Below, piece after piece: positions 45,195 through 56,336 of a stretch of DNA of 64,000 nucleotides. The notes below the pieces were generated by a model. The model was given only the letters and a program-made list of their open reading frames with translations, did not search any database and was not told the DNA's origin. The position numbers and the translations under genes are program-made. Origin of the DNA: Micavibrio sp. UBA1850 (GTDB taxonomy: Bacteria > Pseudomonadota > Alphaproteobacteria > Micavibrionales > Micavibrionaceae); assembly GCA_002338525.1 (NCBI GenBank), contig DDIM01000006.1, forward strand, positions 8,926 through 72,925. Reading direction: 5' to 3'. Within the stretch, counting starts at the first letter, position 1, and every line of letters starts with the position of its first letter.

Positions 45195-45707
45195 ATGAAT
45201 ACGAATAAAATCGTTTTTAGCTTAATTATTATATCTGCTCTTGTTATGGGCGGTCTTCTTTTTATCGTGTCAGAAAAGTCACGCGCCATTGAGTCTGATA
45301 TCAGAACTGTTGATAATTATGTGGATAACGAGCGTGAGGCGCTGCGCGTTTTAAATGCTGAGTGGCACTATCTTAATCGTCCAGATCGCTTAGAAAAGGT
45401 TCTTGTGGATCGTCAGAACGGGTTTCGTGCAGCAAAAGTACAGCGCATTGAAAAGCCAAGCGTTGCAGCAGAGGCTATACGTCTGCGTCAAGAAATGCAG
45501 GCATTGCCACGTCCGTCTCTTAAGCCTGTCTATGTTAATAAGTTTTCTAATCCGGTCTCTGCGCAGGGCACGCCAAGCGTGGAAAGCACAAAAAAGTTTC
45601 CAAATCAGGCGTTGAAGGCAAGTGTTTTGAAGAAAAAAGCACAAGATGCCAAGACGCAAAACTTCCAAAGTCTACTTGATGGGTTGGAGGCGCGCGATGG
45701 TCAGTAG
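45195..45707 (+). CDS. ftsL: Cell division protein FtsL-like
   Basis: The roughly 170-residue protein has one transmembrane helix near the N-terminus (about residues 7-25) and a periplasmic coiled-coil-like region, as FtsL has. It then has a Pro/Lys/Ser-rich tail longer than in E. coli. Identification rests on topology and position between rsmH and ftsI. ATG 45195 is chosen for ribosome-site spacing; 45186 is possible. FtsL bridges FtsQ/FtsB and FtsW/FtsI at the divisome. Confidence 0.72.
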   Translation: MNTNKIVFSLIIISALVMGGLLFIVSEKSRAIESDIRTVDNYVDNEREALRVLNAEWHYLNRPDRLEKVLVDRQNGFRAAKVQRIEKPSVAAEAIRLRQEMQALPRPSLKPVYVNKFSNPVSAQGTPSVESTKKFPNQALKASVLKKKAQDAKTQNFQSLLDGLEARDGQ

Positions 45708-47454
45708 GAGTGCGTTTAACCGGTTATCGGTCACAATCAAAGGCGGGCAAGGTGGCGCGTTAGAGGTTGCATGGTCTCGCGTTAATGTTATTCGTGTGGC
45801 GTTCCTCGTTTTATATTGCGTTGTAGGGCTTCGTTTATTTGATTTAATGGTTTTGCAAGAGTTCAAGATTGGTGAAAATCCGTTTTCACATACTCCGGCA
45901 CCTGAGCTTTCGCATGCGGAAGATAAAATTGAGGTGCGTCGTGCCGACATTGTTGACAGAAATGGGGTCTTGCTGGCGACCTCTTTGAAAACCGCTTCTT
46001 TGTATGCTGACCCAAAACATATTATGAGCCCGGAGATTGCGGCCAAGGCGTTGGTCGAGATATTTCCCGATTTGACTTATGGCACAACATTGAAGAAATT
46101 GCGACGGTCTGGACGTTTTGTTTGGATAAAGCGTGGAATTGTCCCTGAAGACCAAATGAAGGTTATGAAAATTGGTGAGCCGGGCTTTGGTTTTCGTGAT
46201 GAATATAAGCGCTTTTACCCCCAAGGGAGCATGGCCGCCCATCTTGTCGGTTATGGCAACACAGATGGTACTGGTTTGATGGGCATTGAACGTGCGCTGC
46301 AAGGCACACTGGTTGCGCATGATGAGGATCATAATGTTGTTAAAACCACGCTGGATGTGCGCTTTCAACATGCGCTTCGATCTGAAATAATGTTGGCCAA
46401 AGACAAGTTCGAGGCGCGCGGTGCGTCAGGCATTATTATGAATGCAAAAAGCGGCGATGTGCTTGCGATGGTCTCGCTTCCTGATTTTGACCCGCACGCC
46501 CCCATGGCGGCACCAAAAAAGACGCAATTCAACAGCGCAACTCTTGGTGTATATGAGTTAGGGTCTGTGTTTAAGATTTTTTCAACGGCGGCACTGCTTG
46601 AAAGCAACAAGGATGCGCTAAGCATGACATTTGATGCGCGTGAACCATTAAAGCGTTACGGGCATACAATTAACGATTTTCACGCTGAAAAGCGCATTAT
46701 GAGTGTGCCAGAAGTCTTTATGGTATCCTCCAACATCGGAACGGCGCTGATGGGCGAGATGGTTGGCACAGAGGCTATGAAGGCGTTTTATAAAAAGCTA
46801 GGTCTGATGGATAAACCAGATGTTGTTTTTTCAGAAGTTGGCTCGCCGTTATATCCGCGTCCTTGGCGTGAAATCAATACATTGACGGCCTCATATGGCC
46901 ACGGAATTGCGGTAAGCCCTCTACAATTGGCAACAGCTGTATCTATGATTGTAAATGGAGGATATAAGATCACGCCTCGCTTTGTGTTACCCGATACCCC
47001 ATCACAGGGGGGCGGTGCGGATGATGACGCCTCGTCTCATATTCAAACAAGAATTGTGTCTGAGGACACATCAAAAATCATGCGGTCTTTAATGCGTTTG
47101 GTTGTAACAGATGGGACAGCAAGTAAAGCCGCCGTTGAAGGGTTTGATGTTGGTGGCAAAACGGGAACGGCTGAAAAACCGGGTAAAAAAGGCTATGATC
47201 GAAAGCGTTTATTATCTTCTTTTGTCGGTGCGTTCCCAATTGATGATCCAGAATATGTTGTGTTTGTGGCTCTTGATGAACCAAAAGGGCTCAAGGAAAC
47301 ATATGGATATGCCACAGCAGGGTGGACGGCCGCTCCTGTGTTTTCAAATGTTATAAAACGCATGGTTTCAATAGAGGCTAAAAGCACTGGATTTGCTGAC
47401 ATTAAAAAACAAATACAGCCTGTGTCGAATGCATCATATAAGGGGGGTAATTGA
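45697..47454 (+). CDS. ftsI: Peptidoglycan transpeptidase FtsI (PBP3)
   Basis: The 585-residue class B penicillin-binding protein crosslinks septal murein. The start at 45697 overlaps the ftsL stop by 11 bases and has GGAGG 6 bases upstream. An N-terminal transmembrane helix (about 30-50) is followed by the RRADIVDRNGVLLA dimerisation region. The transpeptidase has GSVFK (active Ser), VSSN and GGKTGTAEK. The motif order and length are normal. Confidence 0.96.
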   Translation: MVSRSAFNRLSVTIKGGQGGALEVAWSRVNVIRVAFLVLYCVVGLRLFDLMVLQEFKIGENPFSHTPAPELSHAEDKIEVRRADIVDRNGVLLATSLKTASLYADPKHIMSPEIAAKALVEIFPDLTYGTTLKKLRRSGRFVWIKRGIVPEDQMKVMKIGEPGFGFRDEYKRFYPQGSMAAHLVGYGNTDGTGLMGIERALQGTLVAHDEDHNVVKTTLDVRFQHALRSEIMLAKDKFEARGASGIIMNAKSGDVLAMVSLPDFDPHAPMAAPKKTQFNSATLGVYELGSVFKIFSTAALLESNKDALSMTFDAREPLKRYGHTINDFHAEKRIMSVPEVFMVSSNIGTALMGEMVGTEAMKAFYKKLGLMDKPDVVFSEVGSPLYPRPWREINTLTASYGHGIAVSPLQLATAVSMIVNGGYKITPRFVLPDTPSQGGGADDDASSHIQTRIVSEDTSKIMRSLMRLVVTDGTASKAAVEGFDVGGKTGTAEKPGKKGYDRKRLLSSFVGAFPIDDPEYVVFVALDEPKGLKETYGYATAGWTAAPVFSNVIKRMVSIEAKSTGFADIKKQIQPVSNASYKGGN

Positions 47455-48965
47455 TGAAGTTATCAGACCTTTTCCCAGATCATGATGTGCCCAGCTGCGC
47501 TATAAATGGTGCCAGTATGAATAGTCGTGAAATCACGAACGGATCATTGTTTTTTGCAGTCCCCGGCCATACACAAGATGGAACAAAATTTATTCCCGAC
47601 GCGATTGAACGAGGCGCGGTGGCCATCGTCGCAAACAAAAACAAACGTGATGATGTGCTTAAGATTATGGCAGATATCCCTGCTAACTGCCCCGTTGTCT
47701 ATGTTGAGGATACGCGGGCCGCATTAGCATCAGTCGCAGCAAGGCTCTACCCTTGCCAGCCTCAAAATATCGCAGCCGTCACGGGCACAAGCGGAAAAAG
47801 CTCAACCGTTTGGTTTGTGCGACAAATTTTGGAAAGCCTCGGCGAGAAAGCGGCAAGTTTGGGCACGATTGGGCTTCATGCGGGTGATGTGTTTGAAAAA
47901 AGTGCGCTGACCACAGCAGACCCTATAACACTTCACAAAACGTTAGAAACGCTTGCAAAAAAGAATATTAATTATGTTGCAATGGAAGCCTCCAGCATTG
48001 GCATCGAACAGATGCGTATGGACGGTGTGTGCTTAAAAGTGGCTGCTTTTACTAACCTATCACACGAACATCTGGACTACCACGCGACGATGGACGACTA
48101 TTTTAAGGCAAAGCAGGATTTGTTTACTCGTTGCCTTAAATCTCAAGGTTTTGCTGTGCTCAATACTGATATTTCTGAGTATAAACGCTTACATGATGTG
48201 TGCACGCATCATGGGCACACCATCGTGCCATATGGCACGCATGCAGAAGGGAAGCATGCGATTAGGCTTGTAAACCGAAGTGTCACGCCAAGAGGGCAAA
48301 ATCTTGTCGTGTCGCTAAACGGCCAAATGCTTGAATGTCACTTACCCCTCATCGGTACGTTTCAGGCTCAAAACGTGCTATGTGCATTGGCTATGGTCTA
48401 TAGCCTTTGCGACTTAGGCGATAATAAAACGTTAGATATTAAAGCGCTTGAACATGCGCTATCGACCCTGCGTACGGTGCCGGGTCGACTTGAAAGAATT
48501 GACGGGCATCCTGAAGAGGCCTCTGTTTATGTGGATTACGCACATAAGCCGGGCGCGTTGAAGGCTGTTCTCGATGCTGTTCGCCCTCACACAAAAGGCA
48601 AGCTCTGGGTTGTCTTTGGCTGTGGCGGCGATAGAGATCGTGCAAAACGCCAACAAATGGCGCACATTGCCTACGATCTTGCGGACGAAATTGTCATCAC
48701 TGATGACAATCCTCGCTCCGAAACCCCTGCTGATATTCGCGCCGAGATTACGGCAGGGGTTCCCTCCTTTAAAAATATCGGCGATCGTCGCAAGGCTATA
48801 GACTTTACGATGAAATCTCTCCAATTGGGTGACTCTCTCATCATTGCCGGCAAAGGCCATGAATCCGGGCAGACAATTCACACCCAAACCCTCCCCTTCG
48901 ATGATCGTGATGAAGCACGAAAATCAATCAAAACACTTATCTCTGACGACGAGGACAAAAAATGA
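47454..48965 (+). CDS. murE: UDP-MurNAc-tripeptide synthetase, diaminopimelate-adding
   Basis: The 503-residue ligase adds the third amino acid of the stem peptide. The P-loop GTSGKSSTVW (about residues 111-120), the carbamylated-Lys region YFKAKQDLF and the DNPR motif (TDDNPRSE) are seen; DNPR marks meso-diaminopimelate specificity. ATG 47454 lies after AGGGGGG and overlaps the ftsI stop by one base. The gene ends in an ATGA overlap with murF. Confidence 0.96.
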   Translation: MKLSDLFPDHDVPSCAINGASMNSREITNGSLFFAVPGHTQDGTKFIPDAIERGAVAIVANKNKRDDVLKIMADIPANCPVVYVEDTRAALASVAARLYPCQPQNIAAVTGTSGKSSTVWFVRQILESLGEKAASLGTIGLHAGDVFEKSALTTADPITLHKTLETLAKKNINYVAMEASSIGIEQMRMDGVCLKVAAFTNLSHEHLDYHATMDDYFKAKQDLFTRCLKSQGFAVLNTDISEYKRLHDVCTHHGHTIVPYGTHAEGKHAIRLVNRSVTPRGQNLVVSLNGQMLECHLPLIGTFQAQNVLCALAMVYSLCDLGDNKTLDIKALEHALSTLRTVPGRLERIDGHPEEASVYVDYAHKPGALKAVLDAVRPHTKGKLWVVFGCGGDRDRAKRQQMAHIAYDLADEIVITDDNPRSETPADIRAEITAGVPSFKNIGDRRKAIDFTMKSLQLGDSLIIAGKGHESGQTIHTQTLPFDDRDEARKSIKTLISDDEDKK

Positions 48966-50434
48966 CACAAAAGCAACACGCATCATCGGATGTGATTTGG
49001 ACAGCAAGCGATGCCGCAAATATTACAAGCGGTAAATTGATTGGTGATTCAGCCGCGACACAATGGAGCGCAACAGGAATTGCGATCGATAGTCGTGAGG
49101 TCGTGGCAGGAGATATCTTCTTTGCATTGCAAACAGGGGCCACTGATGGTCATGACTATGTCGCGGATGCGTTTAAAAACGGCGCGGTATGTGCTGTTGT
49201 AAGCAAGCATAATGATGAGATCGGTTCACATGGTTCTATTTTGTTGGTGGATGACACGCTTCGTGCGCTTCAGGATTTGGGCCAAGGTGCGCGCTATAGA
49301 TGCGCCGCTAAAGTCATTGGTGTGACGGGCAGTGTCGGTAAAACAGGCACAAAAGAGCTTTTGGCAGCGGGTTTAGGTGTTCAGGGACAAACACACGCAG
49401 CTATTCGAAGCTTTAATAATTATATCGGTGTGCCTTTGACATTGGCTTCAATGCATGCAGGAACAGATTATGGCGTATTTGAAATAGGTATGAACCACGC
49501 AGGCGAAATTACGCCTCTTGCAAAACAGGTCAAACCAGACATTGCCATTATCACAACGGTAGCCCCTGTTCATTCCGAGCATTTTGAAGACGGCGTAACA
49601 GGTATTGCCAAGGCAAAGTCTGAAATATTTAGCGGCATGAACCAAGGGGGGCATGCGGTTGTAAATGCTGATATCGATACATTTGCTATTGTAAAGGCGC
49701 AAGCCCAGCTTGATGGCGTTTCATTGATAACTTTCGGTCGTGCAGATAACGCAGATTCTCGTCTCATTGATTGCCTTATTGCGGCCAACGGATCGCGTGT
49801 GCGCGCAAATATTTTAGGCGAAGAAATCACATATAGCCTACAATGGAGCGGCGAGCACATCGCGATGAACTCGATTGCGGTTCTAACGGCCATTAAACTT
49901 GCCGGTGCAGATATTCATAAAGCGGCCAAAGCTTTGGGTCAGTTGCAACCCCCAGAGGGGCGCGGGCATCGCGAAGAAATCGATAGTGGTGAGAAAGACA
50001 ATCCCATTACATTAATTGATGAAAGCTATAACGCATCACCAACGTCTATGAAGGCGGCCTTTAAAGTGCTAGCCTTGGTTGATCCGGGTCGTGGCGGACG
50101 CCGCATTGCGGTGCTTGGCGACATGTTGGAGTTGGGTAAAGATTCTGCAAAAAAACATGCGGATCTGGCGCTACCGTTGAGAGCCAATGATATTGACTTG
50201 GTTTACACATGCGGCTCATTAATGAAAAACCTTCACGAAAATCTGCCCAATGATAATAGAGGCGCGCATTGTGACACCAGTGACGAATTGTCTGAAATTG
50301 TGACAGATGTACTTGTCCCCGGCGATGTTGTCATGGTAAAGGGATCATTGGGCAGCAAAATGAAAGTTGTTGTCGAAGCAATGCGTGCATTGCCTAAGAA
50401 GAAACAAGCCAAGAAAGAAAAGCATGTTATATAA
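48962..50434 (+). CDS. murF: UDP-MurNAc-tripeptide:D-Ala-D-Ala ligase
   Basis: The 490-residue cytoplasmic ligase completes the pentapeptide. It has [13 protein letters not shown] (the ATP loop, about residues 119-131), [11 protein letters not shown] and [14 protein letters not shown] short Lys-rich tail overlaps the start of mraY by 11 bases. It is coupled to murE by ATGA. Confidence 0.95.
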   Translation: MTQKQHASSDVIWTASDAANITSGKLIGDSAATQWSATGIAIDSREVVAGDIFFALQTGATDGHDYVADAFKNGAVCAVVSKHNDEIGSHGSILLVDDTLRALQDLGQGARYRCAAKVIGVTGSVGKTGTKELLAAGLGVQGQTHAAIRSFNNYIGVPLTLASMHAGTDYGVFEIGMNHAGEITPLAKQVKPDIAIITTVAPVHSEHFEDGVTGIAKAKSEIFSGMNQGGHAVVNADIDTFAIVKAQAQLDGVSLITFGRADNADSRLIDCLIAANGSRVRANILGEEITYSLQWSGEHIAMNSIAVLTAIKLAGADIHKAAKALGQLQPPEGRGHREEIDSGEKDNPITLIDESYNASPTSMKAAFKVLALVDPGRGGRRIAVLGDMLELGKDSAKKHADLALPLRANDIDLVYTCGSLMKNLHENLPNDNRGAHCDTSDELSEIVTDVLVPGDVVMVKGSLGSKMKVVVEAMRALPKKKQAKKEKHVI

Positions 50435-51509
50435 CCTCCTTGTTCCGTTATCGGATGAATATCAAATATTCAACCTGTTTCGTTATTTAACGTTCAGAAC
50501 AGGGGGCGGCATTATGACCGCGCTTGTTTTATCTTTCATTATAGGCCCTAAAATTATTCGGTGGCTAAAATCAAAACAAAAAGAAGGCCAGCCCATTCGC
50601 CAAAGCGGACCTGAAACGCATTTCAAAAAAGCCGGTACACCGACAATGGGCGGGCTGATGATTTTAATATCGGTCACTGTGTCGACGTTGTTATGGGCTG
50701 ATTTATCTAATCAGTTCGTATGGTATGCTCTTGCTGTGATGGTTGGTTTTGGTCTCGTGGGCTTTGCTGATGATTATGCCAAGCTAACTAAAAAGTCATC
50801 TGACGGCGTGAGCGCGCGGACACGATTGATTGTTCAAATCCTGATCGTAGCAGGGGTGACGATAGGCATTAATCAGGTTTTGCCAGCAGATATCAATACA
50901 CATGTGGCCATTCCATTTTTTAAGGATCTCTACATTAATTTGGGGTGGGGCTTTGGGCTTTGGGCGCTGCTTGTTGTGATTGGGTCAGCCAATGCGGTTA
51001 ATCTGACAGATGGGCTTGATGGTTTGGCTATTGTTCCTATCGCGATTGCATGCGCTAGTTTTGGTGTTATTACATACTTAGTCGGAAATGCTGTATTTTC
51101 TGATTATTTACAGATTTCATATGTTGAGGGCACGGGTGAGCTTTCCGTTATATGTGGTGCCGTGGTGGGCGCAGCTCTAGGGTTTTTATGGTACAACGCG
51201 CCCCCTGCACAAGTGTTTATGGGGGACACAGGATCGCTTGCAATGGGCGGACTTTTAGGAACGATTGCCCTTATTACCAAGCATGAACTTGTTTTGGCAA
51301 TTATTGGAGGTTTGTTTGTCCTTGAAGCCCTTTCTGTTATCATTCAGGTGGCCTCGTTTAAATTAACGGGCAAGCGCGTGTTTCGAATGGCGCCCATTCA
51401 TCACCATTTTGAAAAAAAGGGCTGGTCAGAGCCTACCGTCGTCATACGTTTTTGGATCATTGCGTGCGTGCTTGCATTAATTGGTCTTGCCACATTGAAA
51501 TTAAGATAA
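50424..51509 (+). CDS. mraY: Phospho-MurNAc-pentapeptide translocase
   Basis: The 361-residue membrane enzyme makes lipid I. It has about ten helices and the motifs [36 protein letters not shown] and [13 protein letters not shown]. The start at 50424 is chosen because it gives the family N-terminus; the longer frame lies inside murF. The next gene is ftsW, with no murD between. Confidence 0.96.
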   Translation: MLYNLLVPLSDEYQIFNLFRYLTFRTGGGIMTALVLSFIIGPKIIRWLKSKQKEGQPIRQSGPETHFKKAGTPTMGGLMILISVTVSTLLWADLSNQFVWYALAVMVGFGLVGFADDYAKLTKKSSDGVSARTRLIVQILIVAGVTIGINQVLPADINTHVAIPFFKDLYINLGWGFGLWALLVVIGSANAVNLTDGLDGLAIVPIAIACASFGVITYLVGNAVFSDYLQISYVEGTGELSVICGAVVGAALGFLWYNAPPAQVFMGDTGSLAMGGLLGTIALITKHELVLAIIGGLFVLEALSVIIQVASFKLTGKRVFRMAPIHHHFEKKGWSEPTVVIRFWIIACVLALIGLATLKLR

Positions 51510-51527
51510 GGGCATTTGATACCCCCA

Positions 51528-52667
51528 ATGAAGTTATTTGACCGATCAAGCAAGAACGTTGTTGCATCATGGTTTTGGACCGTTGATCGCACAATGTTGC
51601 TTTTGATCGCGGCCCTCATTGGGTATGGCATTGTATTGGTTGCCGCCGCAAGCCCAGCCGTTGCGTCTCGCATTGGTTTGTCAGAACAGCATTTCTTTTT
51701 AAAACATATTATCTTCTTAATCTTGTCTGTTTCGGGAATGATTTTTATCTCGTTCTTGTCACCTCGTGGGCTTTGGCGTGTTGCAATTCTTGTCATGGGT
51801 GCGGGCCTTGTTGCCATGATCCTTATACCGTTCATTGGTATGGAGATCAAAGGGGCGCAGCGTTGGATACATTTACCATTTATTTCGCTGCAACCCAGTG
51901 AATTGGTCAAACCGGCGCTTGCTATTATTGCGGCGCGTTTGATGGCTATGCAAAAGGAAAAAGAGGGGTTCCCCGGTGAAATATATGCCGCACTTCTTTA
52001 TGCCTTTATTGTTATGTTGCTTATGGCGCAGCCTGATTTTGGAATGACATTTGTTGTCACCTGTATTGTGATGTCACAGATTTTCATGGCAGGTTTCCGT
52101 TTTAAATATCTCATTTACGTGGCCGTTGGAGGGGTTGTTGCATTGGTCTTGGTCTATAGCAGTTTTGATCACGTTCAAAGCCGCGTTGACCGTTTCTTTG
52201 ACCCCGCAAGCGGAAACACTTACCAAGTTGACAAATCCCTAGAATCATTCCGTCATGGAGGTGTGTTGGGAACGGGCCCTGGCCAAGGTACCGTTAAATT
52301 GAACCTGCCGGATGCGCATGCTGATTTTATCTTTGCTGTGTCTGGTGAAGAATTGGGGCTGGTATTTACGCTTCCTCTTGTTGGATTATACTTGTTTTTA
52401 TTGCTTCATGGTTTTCGGAAAATGGAAGAATCGGAAGATTTATTTGCGATTTTGGCGGTAGGCGGCTTGCTAACTATGGTCGGCGTACAGGCCTTTATCC
52501 ACATGGGCTCTGCGCTGCACATCTTGCCAGCCAAGGGTATGACTCTCCCCTTTATTAGCTACGGGGGGACATCGCTTTTATCTGTTGGATTTGCAATGGG
52601 GGCTGTGTTATCTCTTACAAGACATAAAACACGCACAGGTATCGTAAGCAAACGTGCCTCTCGCTAA
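51528..52667 (+). CDS. ftsW: Septal peptidoglycan polymerase FtsW
   Basis: The 379-residue SEDS-family membrane protein has about ten helices. Typical sequences are the WTVDR start, GAQRWI, QPSELVKPAL, QPDFGMT and SYGGTSLL. The predicted start is ATG 51528; TTG 51516 has a closer AAGGG but only 3 bases away. It starts about 19 bases after mraY, where murD normally lies. Confidence 0.94.
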   Translation: MKLFDRSSKNVVASWFWTVDRTMLLLIAALIGYGIVLVAAASPAVASRIGLSEQHFFLKHIIFLILSVSGMIFISFLSPRGLWRVAILVMGAGLVAMILIPFIGMEIKGAQRWIHLPFISLQPSELVKPALAIIAARLMAMQKEKEGFPGEIYAALLYAFIVMLLMAQPDFGMTFVVTCIVMSQIFMAGFRFKYLIYVAVGGVVALVLVYSSFDHVQSRVDRFFDPASGNTYQVDKSLESFRHGGVLGTGPGQGTVKLNLPDAHADFIFAVSGEELGLVFTLPLVGLYLFLLLHGFRKMEESEDLFAILAVGGLLTMVGVQAFIHMGSALHILPAKGMTLPFISYGGTSLLSVGFAMGAVLSLTRHKTRTGIVSKRASR

Positions 52668-52695
52668 TGTTATGAATTAAACAGGCGCTGATGAA

Positions 52696-53823
52696 ATGAC
52701 AGACAACACACACATAGATCAAAAACAAATTAAAATACTTCTGTCCAGCGGTGGCACAGGGGGGCATGTTTACCCTGCAATCGCTTTGGCGCATGATTTA
52801 GTCTCGCGCGGATATCAGGTGCATTTTGCAACCGATAATCGTGGCGAAAAATACATTAAAGGTCATTTTGATTACACAATTTTACCTGCGGGCACATTAG
52901 GGGCTGGTGTTAAGGGCAAGGCTTTAGGGCTTATGAGTTTAGGGCGCGGATATATCAAGGCGCGTTCGTTAATTAATAAATACGCGCCCAATGCTGTTAT
53001 TGGGTTTGGTGGCTACCCAAGTGTTCCGGCTGTGGCGGCGGCACAACATAAAAAAATTCCAACGATTTTACATGAACAAAATGCCGTGGTTGGTAAGGCA
53101 AACCTGTTTTTAGCGCCAAAAGCAGCCCGTATTGCGCTTTCATTGGAAGGTGGATTTGGCTTAGAGGCCGAAGACCGCGTTCGGAGTGTCGTGACAGGAA
53201 ATCCTGTACGCCCGGAGATCGCAGCTCTTTACACAAAAGCTTATCCCACAATTCATGGCGATTCTAAAATCAACATTTTAATATTTGGGGGCTCATTAGG
53301 GGCCAGCGTATTAAGTCAAGTTGTACCAAAAACGATTGAGCGTTTAAGCGATAGCTACAAGGCGCGCCTTCATATTACGCAACAATGTAAAACCCAAGAA
53401 GAAGTAGATGAGACACAAAGCTTATATGATAAAAATAACGTAAGTGCAGAATGTACGACATTTTTACATGATATGCCTCAACATCTAGATAAAGCACATT
53501 TTGTAATTTCACGTTCTGGCGCAAGCACAGTCGCAGAAGTAAGTGTTGCAGGGCGCCCTGCTATTTTCGTACCGTTGATGCTTCATGCCGACCAACAGCA
53601 ATTGAAAAATGCTGAAAGCATCGCCAATAATGGTGGCGCATGGGTTATGCCAGAAACAGGCTTTACAATAGACGCACTGCAAACTCAAATTGAGATGTTT
53701 TTGCAATCGCCAGAAACCTTATTCAAAGCAGCAGAAAAAGCGCGTGAATGCGCCCACCCTGACGCCTCTAGAAAGTTAGGAAATCTTGTCACCGCAGTGG
53801 CATTGGGGTGGTCGGATAACTAG
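52696..53823 (+). CDS. murG: UDP-GlcNAc:undecaprenyl-pyrophosphoryl-MurNAc-pentapeptide transferase
   Basis: The 375-residue peripheral membrane GT28 enzyme makes lipid II. The N-terminal glycine loop SSGGTGGHVYPAIALA (about residues 16-31), HEQNAVVGKAN and the C-terminal SRSGASTVAE donor-site motif are seen. About 105 bases separate it from murC, the widest gap within this part of the cluster. Confidence 0.95.
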   Translation: MTDNTHIDQKQIKILLSSGGTGGHVYPAIALAHDLVSRGYQVHFATDNRGEKYIKGHFDYTILPAGTLGAGVKGKALGLMSLGRGYIKARSLINKYAPNAVIGFGGYPSVPAVAAAQHKKIPTILHEQNAVVGKANLFLAPKAARIALSLEGGFGLEAEDRVRSVVTGNPVRPEIAALYTKAYPTIHGDSKINILIFGGSLGASVLSQVVPKTIERLSDSYKARLHITQQCKTQEEVDETQSLYDKNNVSAECTTFLHDMPQHLDKAHFVISRSGASTVAEVSVAGRPAIFVPLMLHADQQQLKNAESIANNGGAWVMPETGFTIDALQTQIEMFLQSPETLFKAAEKARECAHPDASRKLGNLVTAVALGWSDN

Positions 53824-53884
53824 GCACCAACATTCAGTGTCTACACGCTATTTTTCATAGACTTTTGAAGCTCTATATGGTTTG

Positions 53885-53912
53885 TTGACCTACTTATTTA
53901 GACTTTTAAAAA
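53885..53912 (+). promoter_or_regulatory. Candidate internal promoter ahead of murC
   Basis: TTGACC (53885-53890) and TAAAAA (53907-53912) are 16 bases apart in the 105-base murG-murC gap. It could restart transcription for murC-murB-ddl-ftsQ-ftsA. Confidence 0.4.
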
Positions 53913-53928
53913 TACAAGCGAACAGCAT

Positions 53929-55341
53929 ATGCGTAAAATCCCCTTAGATATTGGTCCTTTGCACTTTGTAGGTATTGGAGGCATCGGTATGAGTGGCATT
54001 GCCGAGATCCTCAACTCCATGAATTATGACGTGCAGGGCTCGGATATGAGCGAGAATGCAAACGTGAAAAGATTGCAGGATAAGGGAATGACCGTCCATA
54101 TTGGTCACAACGCTGATGTTATCACGGATGATATCGCAGCCGTCATTATCTCCTCTGCTGTTAAAGACGACAATGTCGAGCTTGTTGCGGCTCGCAAAAA
54201 ACACATACCGATTGTCCGTCGTGCTGATATGCTGGCTGAGTTAATGCGTTTGAAGTGGGCTGTATCTGTTGGAGGAACACATGGAAAAACGACCACAACC
54301 TCAATAGTTGGTGCTGTTTTAGAAGAAGGGCAACTTGATCCGACTGTCATCAATGGCGGTATTATCCACGCGTATGGTACAAACACGCGCCTCGGCGAAG
54401 GCCGTTGGATGGTTGTGGAATCTGATGAAAGTGATGGAACATTTACGCGATTGCCTTCAACGGTAGCCATTGTGACCAACATTGATCCAGAGCATATGGA
54501 TCACTACGGGTCATTTGACGATGTTCGTGCTTCATACCGCCAATTCGTTGAGAATATCCCGTTTTACGGCTTTGGCGTTTTATGCTCAGACCATCCTGAG
54601 GTTCAGGCGTTAATCGCACATGTCGGAGACAGAAAAATCGTAACTTACGGATTTAATCCGCAAGCTGACGTGCGCGCTATAAATGTTCGCTACGGACAAG
54701 ATGGCAACACGTTCGATGTTAAAATTGGCGGCACTGACATCAAGGATATCTATTTACCTATGTTGGGAGACCACAACATCCAAAATGCGCTCGCCGCAAT
54801 TACTGTTGCTGTTGAGCTGGAAATTCCTCATGCGGCAATCAAGAAAGCTTTGCGTCATTTCCAAGGGGTTAAGCGTCGCTTTACAAAAACCGGGATCGTT
54901 AATGGTGTAACAATTGTTGATGATTATGGGCATCACCCCATTGAGATCAAGGCTGTCCTCAAGGCTGCAAGGCAATCGTTGGAGGATACGGATAATAAGG
55001 TAATCGCTGTGATGCAACCGCATAGATATTCTCGATTGCATGAGCTAATGGATGATTTTTGTGCCTCGTTTAACCAAGCCGATACTGTATATGTCTCTGA
55101 TGTTTATGCCGCTGGCGAAAAACCAATTGACGGATCGGGCCATCATGAGTTGGTGAAGGGGATTGCGGCATTTGGACATAAAGATGTTCACGTACTTGAG
55201 ACGCCTGATAATTTGCCCTCTCTAATACATGAAAAGGCAAGTGCCGGAGATCTGGTGATATGTCTAGGGGCTGGTAATATCACACAATGGGCACAAGATC
55301 TTCCTGAGCAACTAAGACAATTTTCAAAAAAATCTGCTTAA
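53929..55341 (+). CDS. murC: UDP-N-acetylmuramate-L-alanine ligase
   Basis: The 470-residue cytoplasmic ligase adds L-Ala to UDP-MurNAc. [12 protein letters not shown] (about residues 13-24), the ATP loop [11 protein letters not shown] and DDYGHHP are seen, all normal. murB follows after 29 bases. Confidence 0.96.
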   Translation: MRKIPLDIGPLHFVGIGGIGMSGIAEILNSMNYDVQGSDMSENANVKRLQDKGMTVHIGHNADVITDDIAAVIISSAVKDDNVELVAARKKHIPIVRRADMLAELMRLKWAVSVGGTHGKTTTTSIVGAVLEEGQLDPTVINGGIIHAYGTNTRLGEGRWMVVESDESDGTFTRLPSTVAIVTNIDPEHMDHYGSFDDVRASYRQFVENIPFYGFGVLCSDHPEVQALIAHVGDRKIVTYGFNPQADVRAINVRYGQDGNTFDVKIGGTDIKDIYLPMLGDHNIQNALAAITVAVELEIPHAAIKKALRHFQGVKRRFTKTGIVNGVTIVDDYGHHPIEIKAVLKAARQSLEDTDNKVIAVMQPHRYSRLHELMDDFCASFNQADTVYVSDVYAAGEKPIDGSGHHELVKGIAAFGHKDVHVLETPDNLPSLIHEKASAGDLVICLGAGNITQWAQDLPEQLRQFSKKSA

Positions 55342-55370
55342 TAAAATAAAACAAAAATAATAAGAATAAA

Positions 55371-56333
55371 ATGATGCATATGCCGCAATTTGGTGCTGAA
55401 GATAGATTAACAATCAATGACTTGCCTATGGTGCGAGGGCGCTATACTGAAAACGCGCCTCTTGGTGAGGTGGGGTGGTTTCGCACAGGCGGTCGCGCAG
55501 AAATTTTATATAAGCCCGCGGATAAGCAAGATTTGATCGATTTTCTCAAATCGTGTCCTAAGTCCATACCTGTACATGCAATTGGTGTGTTGTCTAACAC
55601 GATTATTCGCGATGGCGGTCTAAGAGGTGTTGTTGTTCGTTTGGGGCGCGACTTTGCACATATTGATGATATGGGTGACCAGATTATACATGTGGGTGCA
55701 ACAGCTCTTGACATGAATGTTGCGTTGAAGGCGGCACAATATGGAATAGGCGGTTTGGAATTCTTAAGTGGGATTCCTGGATGTATTGGCGGCGCACTAA
55801 AAATGAACGCAGGTGCCTACGGAACAGAGACGAAAGATGTGCTTGTTGAGGCGGAGTATGTGACGCGTGATGGCACGCTTGTCACCGCCACAGCTGATGA
55901 CTTGAATATGTCATATCGACACACTGACACGCCTGAGGGAGCCGTATTCTTAAGTGCTAAGCTTAAAGGGTTTCCTCAAGCAGAAGATGTGACGCAGGGC
56001 AAGATATCTGAGATCAAAGCCAAACGATCTGAATCGCAGCCGATCAAGGCTAAAACGGGGGGGTCGACATTTGCAAATCCAAGTGCAGAAGAGCTAAAAT
56101 CAGTTGGTTTGCCAGAAGATATGCGTGTTTGGCAAATTATAGATGCCGTTGAGGGGCGAGGCCTAAGCATCGGTGGCGCGCAGATGTCCGAGCTTCATTG
56201 TAACTTCATGATTAATAATGGCGACGCCACATCACATGATCTCGAGCAGTTAGGCGATGAAATTAGGCATCGTGTGTTTAAAAAGTTTGGGTTACAATTA
56301 CGGTGGGAAATACGCAGAGTCGGAGAAAAGTAA
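55371..56333 (+). CDS. murB: UDP-N-acetylenolpyruvoylglucosamine reductase
   Basis: The 320-residue FAD enzyme reduces enolpyruvyl-UDP-GlcNAc with NADPH. Visible are the GWFRTGGRAE start of the FAD domain, GIPGCIGGALKMNAGAYG, and GGSTFANPS with the catalytic Ser of type I MurB. ATGs at 55371, 55374 and 55380 are all possible starts. Confidence 0.95.
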   Translation: MMHMPQFGAEDRLTINDLPMVRGRYTENAPLGEVGWFRTGGRAEILYKPADKQDLIDFLKSCPKSIPVHAIGVLSNTIIRDGGLRGVVVRLGRDFAHIDDMGDQIIHVGATALDMNVALKAAQYGIGGLEFLSGIPGCIGGALKMNAGAYGTETKDVLVEAEYVTRDGTLVTATADDLNMSYRHTDTPEGAVFLSAKLKGFPQAEDVTQGKISEIKAKRSESQPIKAKTGGSTFANPSAEELKSVGLPEDMRVWQIIDAVEGRGLSIGGAQMSELHCNFMINNGDATSHDLEQLGDEIRHRVFKKFGLQLRWEIRRVGEK

Positions 56334-56336
56334 GCC

